DNA of 64,000 bases. Origin: Citrobacter amalonaticus. Lineage in GTDB: Bacteria; Pseudomonadota; Gammaproteobacteria; Enterobacterales; Enterobacteriaceae. Position numbers and translations under genes: made by a program. Where the stretch lies: assembly GCF_018252635.1 (NCBI RefSeq), contig NZ_JAGTXM010000002.1:186001-250000 (forward strand), given 5' to 3'. A model generated the notes under the pieces. That model saw only the letters and a program-made list of their open reading frames with translations, made no database searches and was not told the origin of the DNA. Of this stretch, positions 30,855-38,294 are shown in pieces. Position 1 is the stretch's first letter, and each line of letters begins with the position of its first letter.

Positions 30855-31562
30855 TTAGCCTCTCGCAGCGCGCAGTATTGCCTGCGCCAGGGGAACCGGT
30901 TTTCCCGCAAGCGCGCCGCGTTCGGGCTGGAAAAGCGTGGCGACAAAAAACGGATGCGTGACCAATTCCACCGCCCGAATCTCTCCGTTCTCATCCCAGC
31001 CGGTCACCCGCAGATCGCCGCTGTCCAGTTCTGCCGCAAACGACTCAGCAATGCCATAGTTACACTGATATCCCTCCAAAATCACCGGCTGACCATAGGC
31101 TTTCGCTATCAGCGTGTTGGGACGCAGTTCAACCTCGTCGGTTTTTTCCACCAGTGAACAGGTGAGTGGCGCAATGACCATCCGGCCTGTCGTGTCTGTT
31201 TCCGCATGCGCGGCATCTGACCAGCCCAGTACATGACGCGCGTACTCAAGGATGGCATGCTGAAAGCCGCCGCAGGTTCCCAGAAAAGGAATACTGTTCT
31301 CACGGGCATAGCGGATGGCCGTCAGCGCACCTTCCGTGTTTTTATAGGGGCTGCCAGGCACCACCCAGATGGCGTCGTAGCCCACCAGATCTTCTGCGCT
31401 GGTGATTTCAGTACTGGACAGCCAGTCGTAATCCGCCAGCAGTTCCAGAACCGCAGCAGCGTCGTCGATGGCCAGGGGAATCGCCTGATGCGCCGTGATG
31501 CCAGCGTTGTAATCACCCACCAGCGCAATCCGCAGCGTATCTTTAACAGGGGATATTTCCAT
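30855..31562 (-). CDS. CTP-synthase-like class I glutamine amidotransferase domain protein
   Basis: A 235-residue stand-alone domain resembling the C-terminal glutaminase part of CTP synthase. The nucleophile elbow is present (FLGTCGGFQH, Cys97). The usual C-terminal HPE motif reads FQPE here (Gln212, Glu214), so the catalytic histidine is replaced; His203 is 9 residues earlier. It follows AAGGAA at its start. It may be a non-canonical hydrolase or a binding protein. The role is unknown. Confidence 0.8.
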   Translation of the reverse strand: MEISPVKDTLRIALVGDYNAGITAHQAIPLAIDDAAAVLELLADYDWLSSTEITSAEDLVGYDAIWVVPGSPYKNTEGALTAIRYARENSIPFLGTCGGFQHAILEYARHVLGWSDAAHAETDTTGRMVIAPLTCSLVEKTDEVELRPNTLIAKAYGQPVILEGYQCNYGIAESFAAELDSGDLRVTGWDENGEIRAVELVTHPFFVATLFQPERGALAGKPVPLAQAILRAARG

Positions 31563-31717
31563 GGAGAATTCCTTACGTCAGAACAATTGGGGACAACATA
31601 AGGAACCTCAGCCTACCGATCTTTTACTGCCATCACAATCCCCTTAATTTAGGGATGAACGTGTGCAAAGTGATATAGTAAACGCGAGCTTTTTTTCTGC
31701 CGGACGAGGCAAATACG

Positions 31718-32227
31718 ATGAAAAGTAAGGTTTTAGTGAGCGCTTGCCTGATGGGACTGAAGGTTCGTTATAACGGCAGCGAGAAAGCCCAGCCCGCCGC
31801 GATGCTGGCACGTTTGCAGACAGAACAGCGTCTGGTGGTTCACTGCCCGGAGCTTGCCGCAGGATTACCGACCCCACGCCCACCGGCTGAGATTGTGCGG
31901 GCCGATGGCAGCGACGTCATGCAAGGGCGAGCGCGTATTGTAGAAAAGAACGGTCATGATGCCACCGGACACTATCAGCTTGCCGCCTGGCTGGCTCTAC
32001 AAACGGCGCAGGAGACCGGCTGTGACGTCGCTCTGCTTACTGACGGCAGCCCAACCTGCGGCAGTCAGTTTATCTACGACGGCAGCTTCAGCGAACAGCA
32101 TCATCCCGGAATGGGGGTTGCCGCAGCGCTGTTACGCCAGCACGGAATTACGGTTTTTTCCGACCAACAGTTCGATGAGTTTTGCGACTGGATTGAGGAG
32201 AGAGACAAGCATGAATATTCAGTGTAA
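31718..32227 (+). CDS. DUF523 family protein
   Basis: A 169-residue protein with the DUF523 pattern: VSACLMGLKVRYNG at the start, CPELAAGLPTPRPPAEI in the middle and TDGSPTCGSQFIYDGSF near residue 110. The conserved cysteines (positions 9, 43 and about 112) suggest a metal or Fe-S site, but this is inferred. The end overlaps yeaO by 17 bases, so the two are co-translated. Confidence 0.85.
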   Translation: MKSKVLVSACLMGLKVRYNGSEKAQPAAMLARLQTEQRLVVHCPELAAGLPTPRPPAEIVRADGSDVMQGRARIVEKNGHDATGHYQLAAWLALQTAQETGCDVALLTDGSPTCGSQFIYDGSFSEQHHPGMGVAAALLRQHGITVFSDQQFDEFCDWIEERDKHEYSV

Positions 32228-32558
32228 ACGCGTCTACGACCCGGAAGAGGACAGCGACGGCTACCGGGTACTGGTTGACCGACTGTGGCCGCGCGGGATC
32301 AAAAAAGCGGATCTTGCGCTGGATGAGTGGGTCAAAGACCTCAGCCCTTCGACAGAACTGCGCAAAGCCTTTCACGCGGAAACGATCGATTTCAATTATT
32401 TTACTGAGCGGTACCTCGCAGAACTTGCCACGCAGAAGAAGGAAGGCGAGCGACTGGTAGAGATTGCCCGCCAGCAGACACTGACGCTGCTGTACGCTGC
32501 CAAAAACAGCGGACAGAATCACGCCCTTGTGCTGGCAGACTGGCTACGCAAGTTGTGA
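32211..32558 (+). CDS. yeaO: YeaO, DUF488 family protein
   Basis: A 115-residue protein matching E. coli YeaO. The conserved block YRVLVDRLWPRGIKKADLALDEW is typical of DUF488. The ATG at 32211 lies within the previous gene, after GAGGAGAGAG. The function is unknown. It ends 15 bases inside the convergent 103-residue gene. Confidence 0.88.
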   Translation: MNIQCKRVYDPEEDSDGYRVLVDRLWPRGIKKADLALDEWVKDLSPSTELRKAFHAETIDFNYFTERYLAELATQKKEGERLVEIARQQTLTLLYAAKNSGQNHALVLADWLRKL

Positions 32559-32855
32559 TTCGCGGGTATCCGTCATTTCAGGCTGAGTATCCGGCATCAG
32601 GGGCATCAGGTGTTCCGCTCTGACCCAGGTAAAACCCTGTTGTCCATCTGCTGACACCACTTCACCCGTCACCAGCCAGAGCGAGCGCGGCGTCTCTGTT
32701 GGCAGCGTTGTTGTAAATCCATTAACGGGATTAATGAACACCTCTCCCGGTTGGCAGAGGTGAAATAATTCAACCGACTTACCTATGTTACTGCGCCCGG
32801 CAGTGGTTTTCGCACCAATGATTAGCGCCAGGGTACCCGGCTTAAGCTGGAACAT
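32544..32855 (-). CDS. Conserved hypothetical protein, 103 residues
   Basis: A soluble protein of 103 residues with beta-rich, SH3-like character (PGTLALIIGAKTT..., LCQPGEVFINP, RSLWLVTGEVV). I do not recognise the family. Codon use matches its neighbours, and it overlaps yeaO by 15 bases in convergent orientation. Confidence 0.65.
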   Translation of the reverse strand: MFQLKPGTLALIIGAKTTAGRSNIGKSVELFHLCQPGEVFINPVNGFTTTLPTETPRSLWLVTGEVVSADGQQGFTWVRAEHLMPLMPDTQPEMTDTRESQLA

Positions 32856-33043
32856 ACTTCTCTCGCTGCGCTCTCGCGACTTTGGTTAAGATAATTCCGA
32901 GAGATGATAGCCTGTCGAAAGCTCACTTGTCACGTCCAGGCGACTCGCAGAATTAGCAAAAAGCGTGGGGATAAAACCCCTTTTGTCACCCATTAACCCC
33001 TGTTATCCTTGCACCTCTTTGCATAATTCAGACAGGTGATCGC

Positions 33044-33142
33044 ATGAGACTGGGCATACTGTTTCCCGTCGTCATTTTCATTACGGCCGTGGTTTTTCTG
33101 GCCTGGTTTTTTATCGGTGGCTATGCCGCACCGGGGGCGTAA
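33044..33142 (+). CDS. yoaK: YoaK, 32-residue membrane protein
   Basis: A 32-codon frame starting MRLGILFPVV with one hydrophobic span (about 20 residues) and the tail GGYAAPGA. It matches the experimentally known E. coli small protein YoaK. The ribosome site is AGGTGAT. yoaJ begins 4 bases after its stop codon. Confidence 0.9.
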   Translation: MRLGILFPVVIFITAVVFLAWFFIGGYAAPGA

Positions 33143-33145
33143 AGC

Positions 33146-33220
33146 ATGAAAAAAACGACGCTGATTATGATTGTCGTCGCGATAGTCGTGGTGGTGGGTA
33201 CCGAGCTGGGCTGGTGGTAA
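33146..33220 (+). CDS. yoaJ: YoaJ, 24-residue membrane protein
   Basis: A 24-codon frame, MKKTTLIMIV..., with one hydrophobic span and the end GTELGWW, matching the E. coli small protein YoaJ. It starts 4 bases after yoaK and has no separate promoter, so it is translated from the yoaKJ transcript. A terminator follows. Confidence 0.9.
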   Translation: MKKTTLIMIVVAIVVVVGTELGWW

Positions 33221-33238
33221 CGTCAGGCCTGAAATGAC

Positions 33239-33264
33239 AAAGGCCACCCTCAGGTCGCCTTTTG
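33239..33264 (+). terminator. yoaKJ terminator
   Basis: AAAGGCCACC (33239-33248) pairs with GGTCGCCTTT (33253-33262), with one mismatch, and continues into TTTT. Confidence 0.75.
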
Positions 33265-33282
33265 TCAGTCAATGAGTACGGT

Positions 33283-33531
33283 TTAGCTTTTGATTTTGCG
33301 GTAGATAAACAGTACGACGATAGCACCAATAACCGCCACCACAAAGCTGCCAAAATTAAAGCCATCGACTTTCCCAAAACCAAGCAGGGTACTGATCCAC
33401 CCCCCCACTACGGCACCGACGATCCCCAGAATGATCGTCATAAAGAATCCACCACCATCCTTACCAGGCATAATCCACTTCGCCAGAATACCTGCAATCA
33501 GACCAAAAATAATCCATGAAATAATGCCCAT
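33283..33531 (-). CDS. yeaQ: YeaQ, GlsB/YmgE family small membrane protein
   Basis: An 82-residue protein with three hydrophobic segments and the glycine-rich family pattern GLIAGILAKWIMPGKDGGG, then GIVGAVVGGWI. It matches E. coli YeaQ; the related family is called transglycosylase-associated, though that activity is not established. The start follows GAGGAA. Confidence 0.93.
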   Translation of the reverse strand: MGIISWIIFGLIAGILAKWIMPGKDGGGFFMTIILGIVGAVVGGWISTLLGFGKVDGFNFGSFVVAVIGAIVVLFIYRKIKS

Positions 33532-33674
33532 TTTTTCCTCGCTTATCGATTTTACGTTAGCGGTTTAGTCGCCGTTAAAAAGGATAGCACAATGTCAGGA
33601 AATTGAAATTTGTGATAAACATCACTTAATTTAGCTTTCTGATTTCTCCCACAAAAGATGGGGTTGCAAGTTTA

Positions 33675-33693
33675 GATGATAAAGATTATCTTT
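33675..33693 (+). promoter_or_regulatory. Fur box and promoter of the RyhB-2 sRNA
   Basis: GATGATAAAGATTATCTTT resembles the 19-base Fur consensus GATAATGATAATCATTATC. It overlaps a promoter with TTGCAA at 33664-33669 and TTATCT at 33687-33692 (17-base spacing). Iron-loaded Fur bound here would block transcription. Confidence 0.75.
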
Positions 33694-33698
33694 CTCAT

Positions 33699-33793
33699 TA
33701 CTGAATAGTTGAGTAATTAACTCAGGTATTCAGTACGACATTGCTCACATTGCTTCCAGTATTATTTGCCCGCCTCTGTGCGGGCTTTTTTTT
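33699..33793 (+). ncRNA. ryhB-2: RyhB-2-type iron-responsive sRNA (RyhB paralogue)
   Basis: About 95 nt. The central core at 33736-33764 is identical to the seed of E. coli RyhB, including ACATTGCTCACATTGCTTCC. The 5' end forms a hairpin (TACTGAATA at 33699 pairing with TATTCAGTA at 33727), and the 3' end is a terminator. Salmonella carries RyhB-2 at the same site beside yeaQ. The sRNA should repress iron-using protein mRNAs under iron starvation through Hfq. The start point is inferred from the promoter and hairpin. Confidence 0.9.
33768..33793 (+). terminator. Terminator of the RyhB-2 sRNA
   Basis: GCCCGC (33768-33773) pairs with GCGGGC (33780-33785), followed by eight T residues. Confidence 0.92.
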
Positions 33794-33803
33794 GACGTCC
33801 GCT

Positions 33804-33834
33804 CGTCATTTATGTCGAATCCGCTGTCATTTTT
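33804..33834 (+). promoter_or_regulatory. Possible activator (FhlA-like) site upstream of the formate dehydrogenase gene
   Basis: TCGTCATTT, ATGTCGAAT and CTGTCATTTTT are repeated TGTC/GTCATTT motifs about 50-75 bases before the sigma-54 site. They recall the FhlA upstream activation sequences of E. coli formate genes. The match is approximate. Confidence 0.4.
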
Positions 33835-33880
33835 CCTGCCGCTTCTGCCTCGTTCCGCGTCAGCGCTGGCCTGGCCATTC

Positions 33881-33896
33881 TGGCACGGATTATGCT
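33881..33896 (+). promoter_or_regulatory. Sigma-54 promoter of the Cys-type formate dehydrogenase gene
   Basis: TGGCACGGATTATGCT has GG and GC 10 bases apart and a perfect TGGCAC -24 element; only one base of the -12 TTGC differs. It lies about 100 bases before the gene. E. coli fdhF is likewise sigma-54 dependent. Confidence 0.8.
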
Positions 33897-33993
33897 TGTC
33901 TCCCGCGTCATGATGACAACCCGAAGCTTCAGCCATTCCGCTCAGGCTTCGACACAATTCGCGCTATTTCAGCTTTTAACAGGTCTGTTATTG

Positions 33994-36141
33994 ATGAAAA
34001 AAATCACCAGTGTCTGTCCCTACTGTGGGGCCGGGTGCAAGCTCAAGCTTGTTGTTGAAAATAACAAAGTCATCCGCGCCGAAGCGGCTGAAGGTGTTAC
34101 TAACCAGAACCAGCTCTGTCTGAAAGGGTACTATGGCTGGGACTTCCTTAACGATACCCGTCTTCTGACTCCCCGCCTCACCCGCCCGCTGATTCGCTAC
34201 CAGAAAGGCGGAAAATTTACCCCGGTCAGTTGGGATGAAGCGATTCGTTATACCGCCCGACGTTTACGGGAAATTCGCGACTGCGAGGGTCCCCGCGCCA
34301 TTATGACAACCGGTTCTTCACGCGGTACCGGCAACGAAACGAACTATGTGATGCAGAAATTCGCCCGCGCGGTTCTCAACACCAACAACGTCGACTGCTG
34401 CGCCCGTGTATGTCATGGGCCTTCGGTTGCTGGCCTCCAGGAAACACTGGGCAATGGCGCAATGAGTAATTCCATTAGCGACATCGAAAACTCAAAATGC
34501 CTGCTGATCTTCGGCTACAACTGCGCCGATTCTCACCCCATTGTGGCGCGCCGGGTGATCAAAGCGCGGCAGAATGGCGCGAAGATAATCGTCTGCGATC
34601 CCCGCCGTATTGAAACCGCCCGCATTGCTGACCAGCATCTGCAACTGAATAATGGTTGCAACATGGCGCTGGTGAACGCCTTTGGTTACGTCCTCATCGA
34701 CGAACAGCTTTACGACAAGGAGTACGTGAACAAGCACACGCAGGGGCTGGATGCCTACTGGCAGACGGTTAAGGACTATGCGCCTGAAGCGGTCGAGCAT
34801 CTGACCGGCGTTTCGGCGCAACAGGTTCGTCAGGCGATGCGGACCTTTGCCGCCGCCCCTTCTGCGACGGTAATGTGGGGGATGGGCGTGACGCAGTTCG
34901 GTCAGGCCGTGGACGTGGTACGCGGATTATCGAGCCTTGCCCTGCTGACCGGTAATCTTGGTCGTCCACACGTTGGCGTCGGCCCGGTTCGCGGGCAGAA
35001 TAACGTTCAGGGTGCCTGTGATATGGGCGTATTGCCGAATCTCTTTCCGGGATATCAGGACGTGACCGATGCGGCCGTCAGAGAGAAGTTCGCCAGAGCC
35101 TGGGGCATTGACGTCAGCCGGATGGATGACAAAGTCGGCACGCGCATCACCGAAGTCCCGCATCTGGCGCGGGAAGGTAAAATCAAAGCCTACTACATCA
35201 TGGGGGAAGATCCGCTGCAAACGGAAGCCGATCTGGGGCTGGTGCGTGAAGGTTTTGCAGCGCTGGATTTTGTCGTGGTGCAGGATATCTTTATGACCAA
35301 AACCGCCGCGATGGCGGACGTCATTTTACCCGCCACCTCCTGGGGTGAGCACGGCGGCGTATTCACCTGCGCCGATCGCGGCTTCCAGCGTTTCGAAAAA
35401 GCGATAGAACCCACTGGCGACGTGAAGCGAGACTGGGAGATCATCAGCCTGCTCGCCCGCGAAATGGGTTATCCCATGCACTATGAAAACAATCAACAAA
35501 TCTGGGACGAGATGCGTGAACTGTGCCCGCTGTTCTATGGCGTAACTTACGAAAAGATGGGCGATATGGGACATATCCAGTGGCCCTGCCCCGAGCTTGA
35601 CCATCCCGGCACGCCTTATCTGTATGAAAACAGCCGCTTCGACACGCCAGACGGTAAAGGCAAGCTGTTTGCCGCGCCGTGGCGCGCACCTGCGGAAGTG
35701 CCTGACGAGGTTTATCCGCTGGTCCTGTGTACGGTGCGCGAAGTCGGTCACTATTCCTGTCGTTCCATGACCGGCAATTGTGCCGCCCTGCAGGCGCTTG
35801 CCGATGAACCTGGCTATGTGCAAATCAGCACGCAGGATGCGCAAAAGGCAGGTATTCGCCATCGCGACCTTGTGTGGGTCAGTTCACGTCGGGGAAAAGT
35901 GATCAGTCGGGCGGATGTCTCCGAACGCGTCAACCACGGGACCGTGTACATGACCTATCAATGGTGGATTGGCGCGTGCAATGAGCTAACGCAGGATAAT
36001 CTCGATCCTATCTCAAAGACGCCAGAAACCAAGTATTGCGCGGTTAAACTCGAGAAGATCGACGATCAGTCGTGGGCTGAACGCTATGCCGCACAAACCT
36101 ACAGTGATATGAAGGTGCGCCTCTGCGAGGCGATTGCTTAG
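33994..36141 (+). CDS. fdhF: Formate dehydrogenase H homologue with Cys in place of selenocysteine
   Basis: A 715-residue molybdopterin oxidoreductase, exactly the length of E. coli FdhF. The [4Fe-4S] ligands Cys8, Cys11, Cys15 and Cys42 and the catalytic Lys44 and His141 are kept. Position 140, Sec (UGA) in E. coli, is a TGT cysteine here (34411-34413, CCARVCHGP). The ATG at 33994 aligns with E. coli; the frame is open 34 codons further upstream but that part overlaps the promoter. It should oxidise formate to CO2, with lower activity than a Sec enzyme. No hydN or hydrogenase genes adjoin. It may be a second copy beside a Sec-type fdhF elsewhere. Confidence 0.9.
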   Translation: MKKITSVCPYCGAGCKLKLVVENNKVIRAEAAEGVTNQNQLCLKGYYGWDFLNDTRLLTPRLTRPLIRYQKGGKFTPVSWDEAIRYTARRLREIRDCEGPRAIMTTGSSRGTGNETNYVMQKFARAVLNTNNVDCCARVCHGPSVAGLQETLGNGAMSNSISDIENSKCLLIFGYNCADSHPIVARRVIKARQNGAKIIVCDPRRIETARIADQHLQLNNGCNMALVNAFGYVLIDEQLYDKEYVNKHTQGLDAYWQTVKDYAPEAVEHLTGVSAQQVRQAMRTFAAAPSATVMWGMGVTQFGQAVDVVRGLSSLALLTGNLGRPHVGVGPVRGQNNVQGACDMGVLPNLFPGYQDVTDAAVREKFARAWGIDVSRMDDKVGTRITEVPHLAREGKIKAYYIMGEDPLQTEADLGLVREGFAALDFVVVQDIFMTKTAAMADVILPATSWGEHGGVFTCADRGFQRFEKAIEPTGDVKRDWEIISLLAREMGYPMHYENNQQIWDEMRELCPLFYGVTYEKMGDMGHIQWPCPELDHPGTPYLYENSRFDTPDGKGKLFAAPWRAPAEVPDEVYPLVLCTVREVGHYSCRSMTGNCAALQALADEPGYVQISTQDAQKAGIRHRDLVWVSSRRGKVISRADVSERVNHGTVYMTYQWWIGACNELTQDNLDPISKTPETKYCAVKLEKIDDQSWAERYAAQTYSDMKVRLCEAIA

Positions 36142-36158
36142 CGCTGTGGACGAACTAA

Positions 36159-36185
36159 ACGGGAGTTATCTGGCTCCCGTTTTAA
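36159..36185 (+). terminator. Terminator after the formate dehydrogenase gene (duplicated icd-type terminator)
   Basis: ACGGGAG, an 8-base loop and CTCCCGT, then TTTTAATTT. It resembles the icd terminator at 40606-40626 and abuts the icd 3' remnant, so it was probably part of the same duplicated segment. Confidence 0.75.
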
Positions 36186-36188
36186 TTT

Positions 36189-36265
36189 AAACCCAGAGTA
36201 TGGATTACCAGTTTTTGATGATCGCGTCACCACACTCTGAACATTTCAGCAGATTAGCTGCTTCC
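36189..36265 (-). pseudogene. Displaced 3' end of icd (island boundary)
   Basis: About 77 bases closely resemble the 3' end of the intact icd (40645-40715), in the same orientation. On the minus strand it still reads MEAANLLKCSECGDAIIKNW then a stop, against [19 protein letters not shown] in icd. Identity stops abruptly beyond 36265. This is the pattern left when an element integrates into icd and supplies a new 3' end. Confidence 0.82.
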
Positions 36266-36458
36266 ATAATTCATCAGTGATATCTCAAATTTTCAGCGGG
36301 TTAATCAAATTTTTCACCAATAATTTATTATTTATCACTAATAAATTCAAAGAGTTACCACTAATCTAAAGCCTCAATGATGAAATTGTACAGTTGAGGA
36401 CGTGCGCTGTGAGCGAAAAGCTGACGTTTTAATCATGGCGAACAGAAGAAAGCCTGAC
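36266..36458. other. AT-rich gap inside the island
   Basis: Together with the icd remnant this forms a 317-base gene-free stretch after the formate dehydrogenase gene. This part is AT-rich (runs such as TTATTATTTATCAC) with no supported gene or hairpin. Confidence 0.5.
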
Positions 36459-37298
36459 TCAGCCTTCGCGGTGGGTCCGGTTTTGGGTGATCCAACGCTC
36501 AATTTTCATCCTGCTTTCATCGGTTGCTGGATTGAAGACCATCATCGTCAGGTCCGGCCGCCCTTCAACCGAGAAGGTGGAGAACTCCAGGTCAATGGTC
36601 CCGATTTGCGGGTGATTCAGCCGTTTTAATCCTTCCCCGTGCCCGGCGACATCGTTACTACGCCACAGCCGGGCAAAATCGGCGCTTTGAGCGCAAAGCT
36701 CAGCAACCAGACGATCGATTTCGGCTGAAGCGCCCAGGCGCGCGGCATCCGCCCGAAAAGCATTGACGATAAGCCGCGCCACGCCCTCCCAGTCTTCCTG
36801 CATCTCCTTCGCTTCCGGGTCAGTAAACAGCAGGCGCAGAATATTGCGCCGCCCGGGCTCAAGCTGACCATAATCCTTCAGCACAATCGATGCCGGGTAA
36901 TTCCAGGCCACCACGTCCCATGTCGCGGTTTTGATAAACGCCGGAATCGTCATACCGTCCAGCACGCGCTGTAACCGTGGCGTGATGCTGTCGGAAGGGC
37001 TAACCCGGTTTTCAGGTGGATGCCCAAAGGCCAGAATAAACAGATGATCGCGTTCGGGCGACGTCAGCCGCAGCCCGGCGGCGATACGGTTCAGCACCTC
37101 CCGGGAAGGTGCACCTCCTCGGCCTTGTTCAAGCCAGGTGTACCAGGTCGGGCTGATATTGGCGAGCTGGGCTACCTCTTCGCGGCGCAGGCCCGGCGTT
37201 CGGCGACGTCCGGGTAAAAAGCCAAACGAAGCCGGGTCAATGCCCTGGCGACGGGCCCGCAAAAACTCGCCCAATGGATTCTCAGAAAGCAGCGTCAT
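36459..37298 (-). CDS. XRE-family transcriptional regulator with MmyB-like ligand domain
   Basis: A 279-residue regulator. The N-terminal helix-turn-helix (about residues 10-75) holds the family block RRTPGLRREEVAQLANISPTWYTWLEQGRG. The C-terminal part (about 105-265) is the MmyB-like ligand-binding fold that often binds a fatty-acid-like ligand. It is transcribed away from the dehydrogenase gene at 37398 and probably controls it from the 99-base divergent gap. Confidence 0.85.
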   Translation of the reverse strand: MTLLSENPLGEFLRARRQGIDPASFGFLPGRRRTPGLRREEVAQLANISPTWYTWLEQGRGGAPSREVLNRIAAGLRLTSPERDHLFILAFGHPPENRVSPSDSITPRLQRVLDGMTIPAFIKTATWDVVAWNYPASIVLKDYGQLEPGRRNILRLLFTDPEAKEMQEDWEGVARLIVNAFRADAARLGASAEIDRLVAELCAQSADFARLWRSNDVAGHGEGLKRLNHPQIGTIDLEFSTFSVEGRPDLTMMVFNPATDESRMKIERWITQNRTHREG

Positions 37299-37397
37299 AA
37301 ATTAGCCTGTTAAGATTTATACCCTGATAAGGTCACTACTTTAATAGTAAGATATCCGGGCATACACTGTCCCGGTAAATTACTCAGGAGACAGGCT

Positions 37398-38294
37398 ATG
37401 CGTATTTTTGTAACCGGTGCGACGGGCTTTATCGGCTCGCGTGTGGTATCGGCTCTGCTGGCACGTGGCCATCAGGTAACCGGGCTTGTCCGTTCGGAGG
37501 AAGCCGCCCGACAGTTGACCGACAAGGGCGCAACCGCTCAGCGCGGCACGCTGGAAGATCCACAGGCGTGGGTAGCGGGCATTGAACAGAGTGATGCGGT
37601 GATCCACACCGCTTTCGATCATGACTTCAGCCGTTTTGTAGAAAATTGCGAGAAAGAACAACGCGTTATTCGCGCTATCGGCTCTGTGTTGCAGGGCAGC
37701 CAGCGCCCCTTGCTTATCACTTCCGGCACGGGAATGGGCGATAATGACGACGGCCAGCCTGCTCTTGAAAAGTATTTTAACCCGGCCCATCCGAACCCGC
37801 GCGTTGCCTCAGAGCTGGAAGGGAATCAGCTGCTGGACTCAGGCATCGATGTGCGCGTAGTGCGTTTGCCCCAGGTACATAACACGGAGCGTCAGGGCTT
37901 AATCAGCTATTACATTTCGCTGGCGCGGGAAAAAGGCGTCGCAGCGTACATTGGCGAAGGTGAAAATGCCTGGTGTGCCGCACACGTGGATGACGTGGCC
38001 GAACTCTATGTGAAAGTGCTTGAGCAAGGCAAACGCGGTGAACGCTATCATGCGGTGGCAGAGGAAAGCATTACCTCACGGCTGATTGCGGAAACCGTGG
38101 CGACAGGACTGGATATCACTACCGCTTCGCTAAAACCTGAACTGGCCGCAGAGCATTTCGGTTGGTTCGCCGCCTTTGCAACAATTGATTTGCGTGCCAG
38201 CGGTGAGTGGACGCGCCAACAGCTCAACTGGCAGCCCAAAGGACCGGGGCTTATTGATGATTTGAGCAGAATGAATTTCTCAGGCCAGCCTTAG
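37398..38294 (+). CDS. SDR-family NAD(P)-dependent oxidoreductase (extended/atypical)
   Basis: A 298-residue Rossmann protein. The nucleotide-binding motif VTGATGFIGSR lies at residues 5-15, as in extended short-chain dehydrogenases/epimerases. Typical YxxxK catalysis is not obvious, so it may be an atypical reductase. An AGGAGA ribosome site precedes the ATG. It is divergent from the XRE regulator, a pairing seen in other bacteria. The substrate is unknown. Confidence 0.85.
   Translation: MRIFVTGATGFIGSRVVSALLARGHQVTGLVRSEEAARQLTDKGATAQRGTLEDPQAWVAGIEQSDAVIHTAFDHDFSRFVENCEKEQRVIRAIGSVLQGSQRPLLITSGTGMGDNDDGQPALEKYFNPAHPNPRVASELEGNQLLDSGIDVRVVRLPQVHNTERQGLISYYISLAREKGVAAYIGEGENAWCAAHVDDVAELYVKVLEQGKRGERYHAVAEESITSRLIAETVATGLDITTASLKPELAAEHFGWFAAFATIDLRASGEWTRQQLNWQPKGPGLIDDLSRMNFSGQP

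Noticed and set aside
34411-34450. Functional SECIS element after codon 140 of fdhF
   Set aside because: The codon is TGT, not TGA, and the E. coli-type stem does not form; only a different, short CTGG/CCAG stem is possible.
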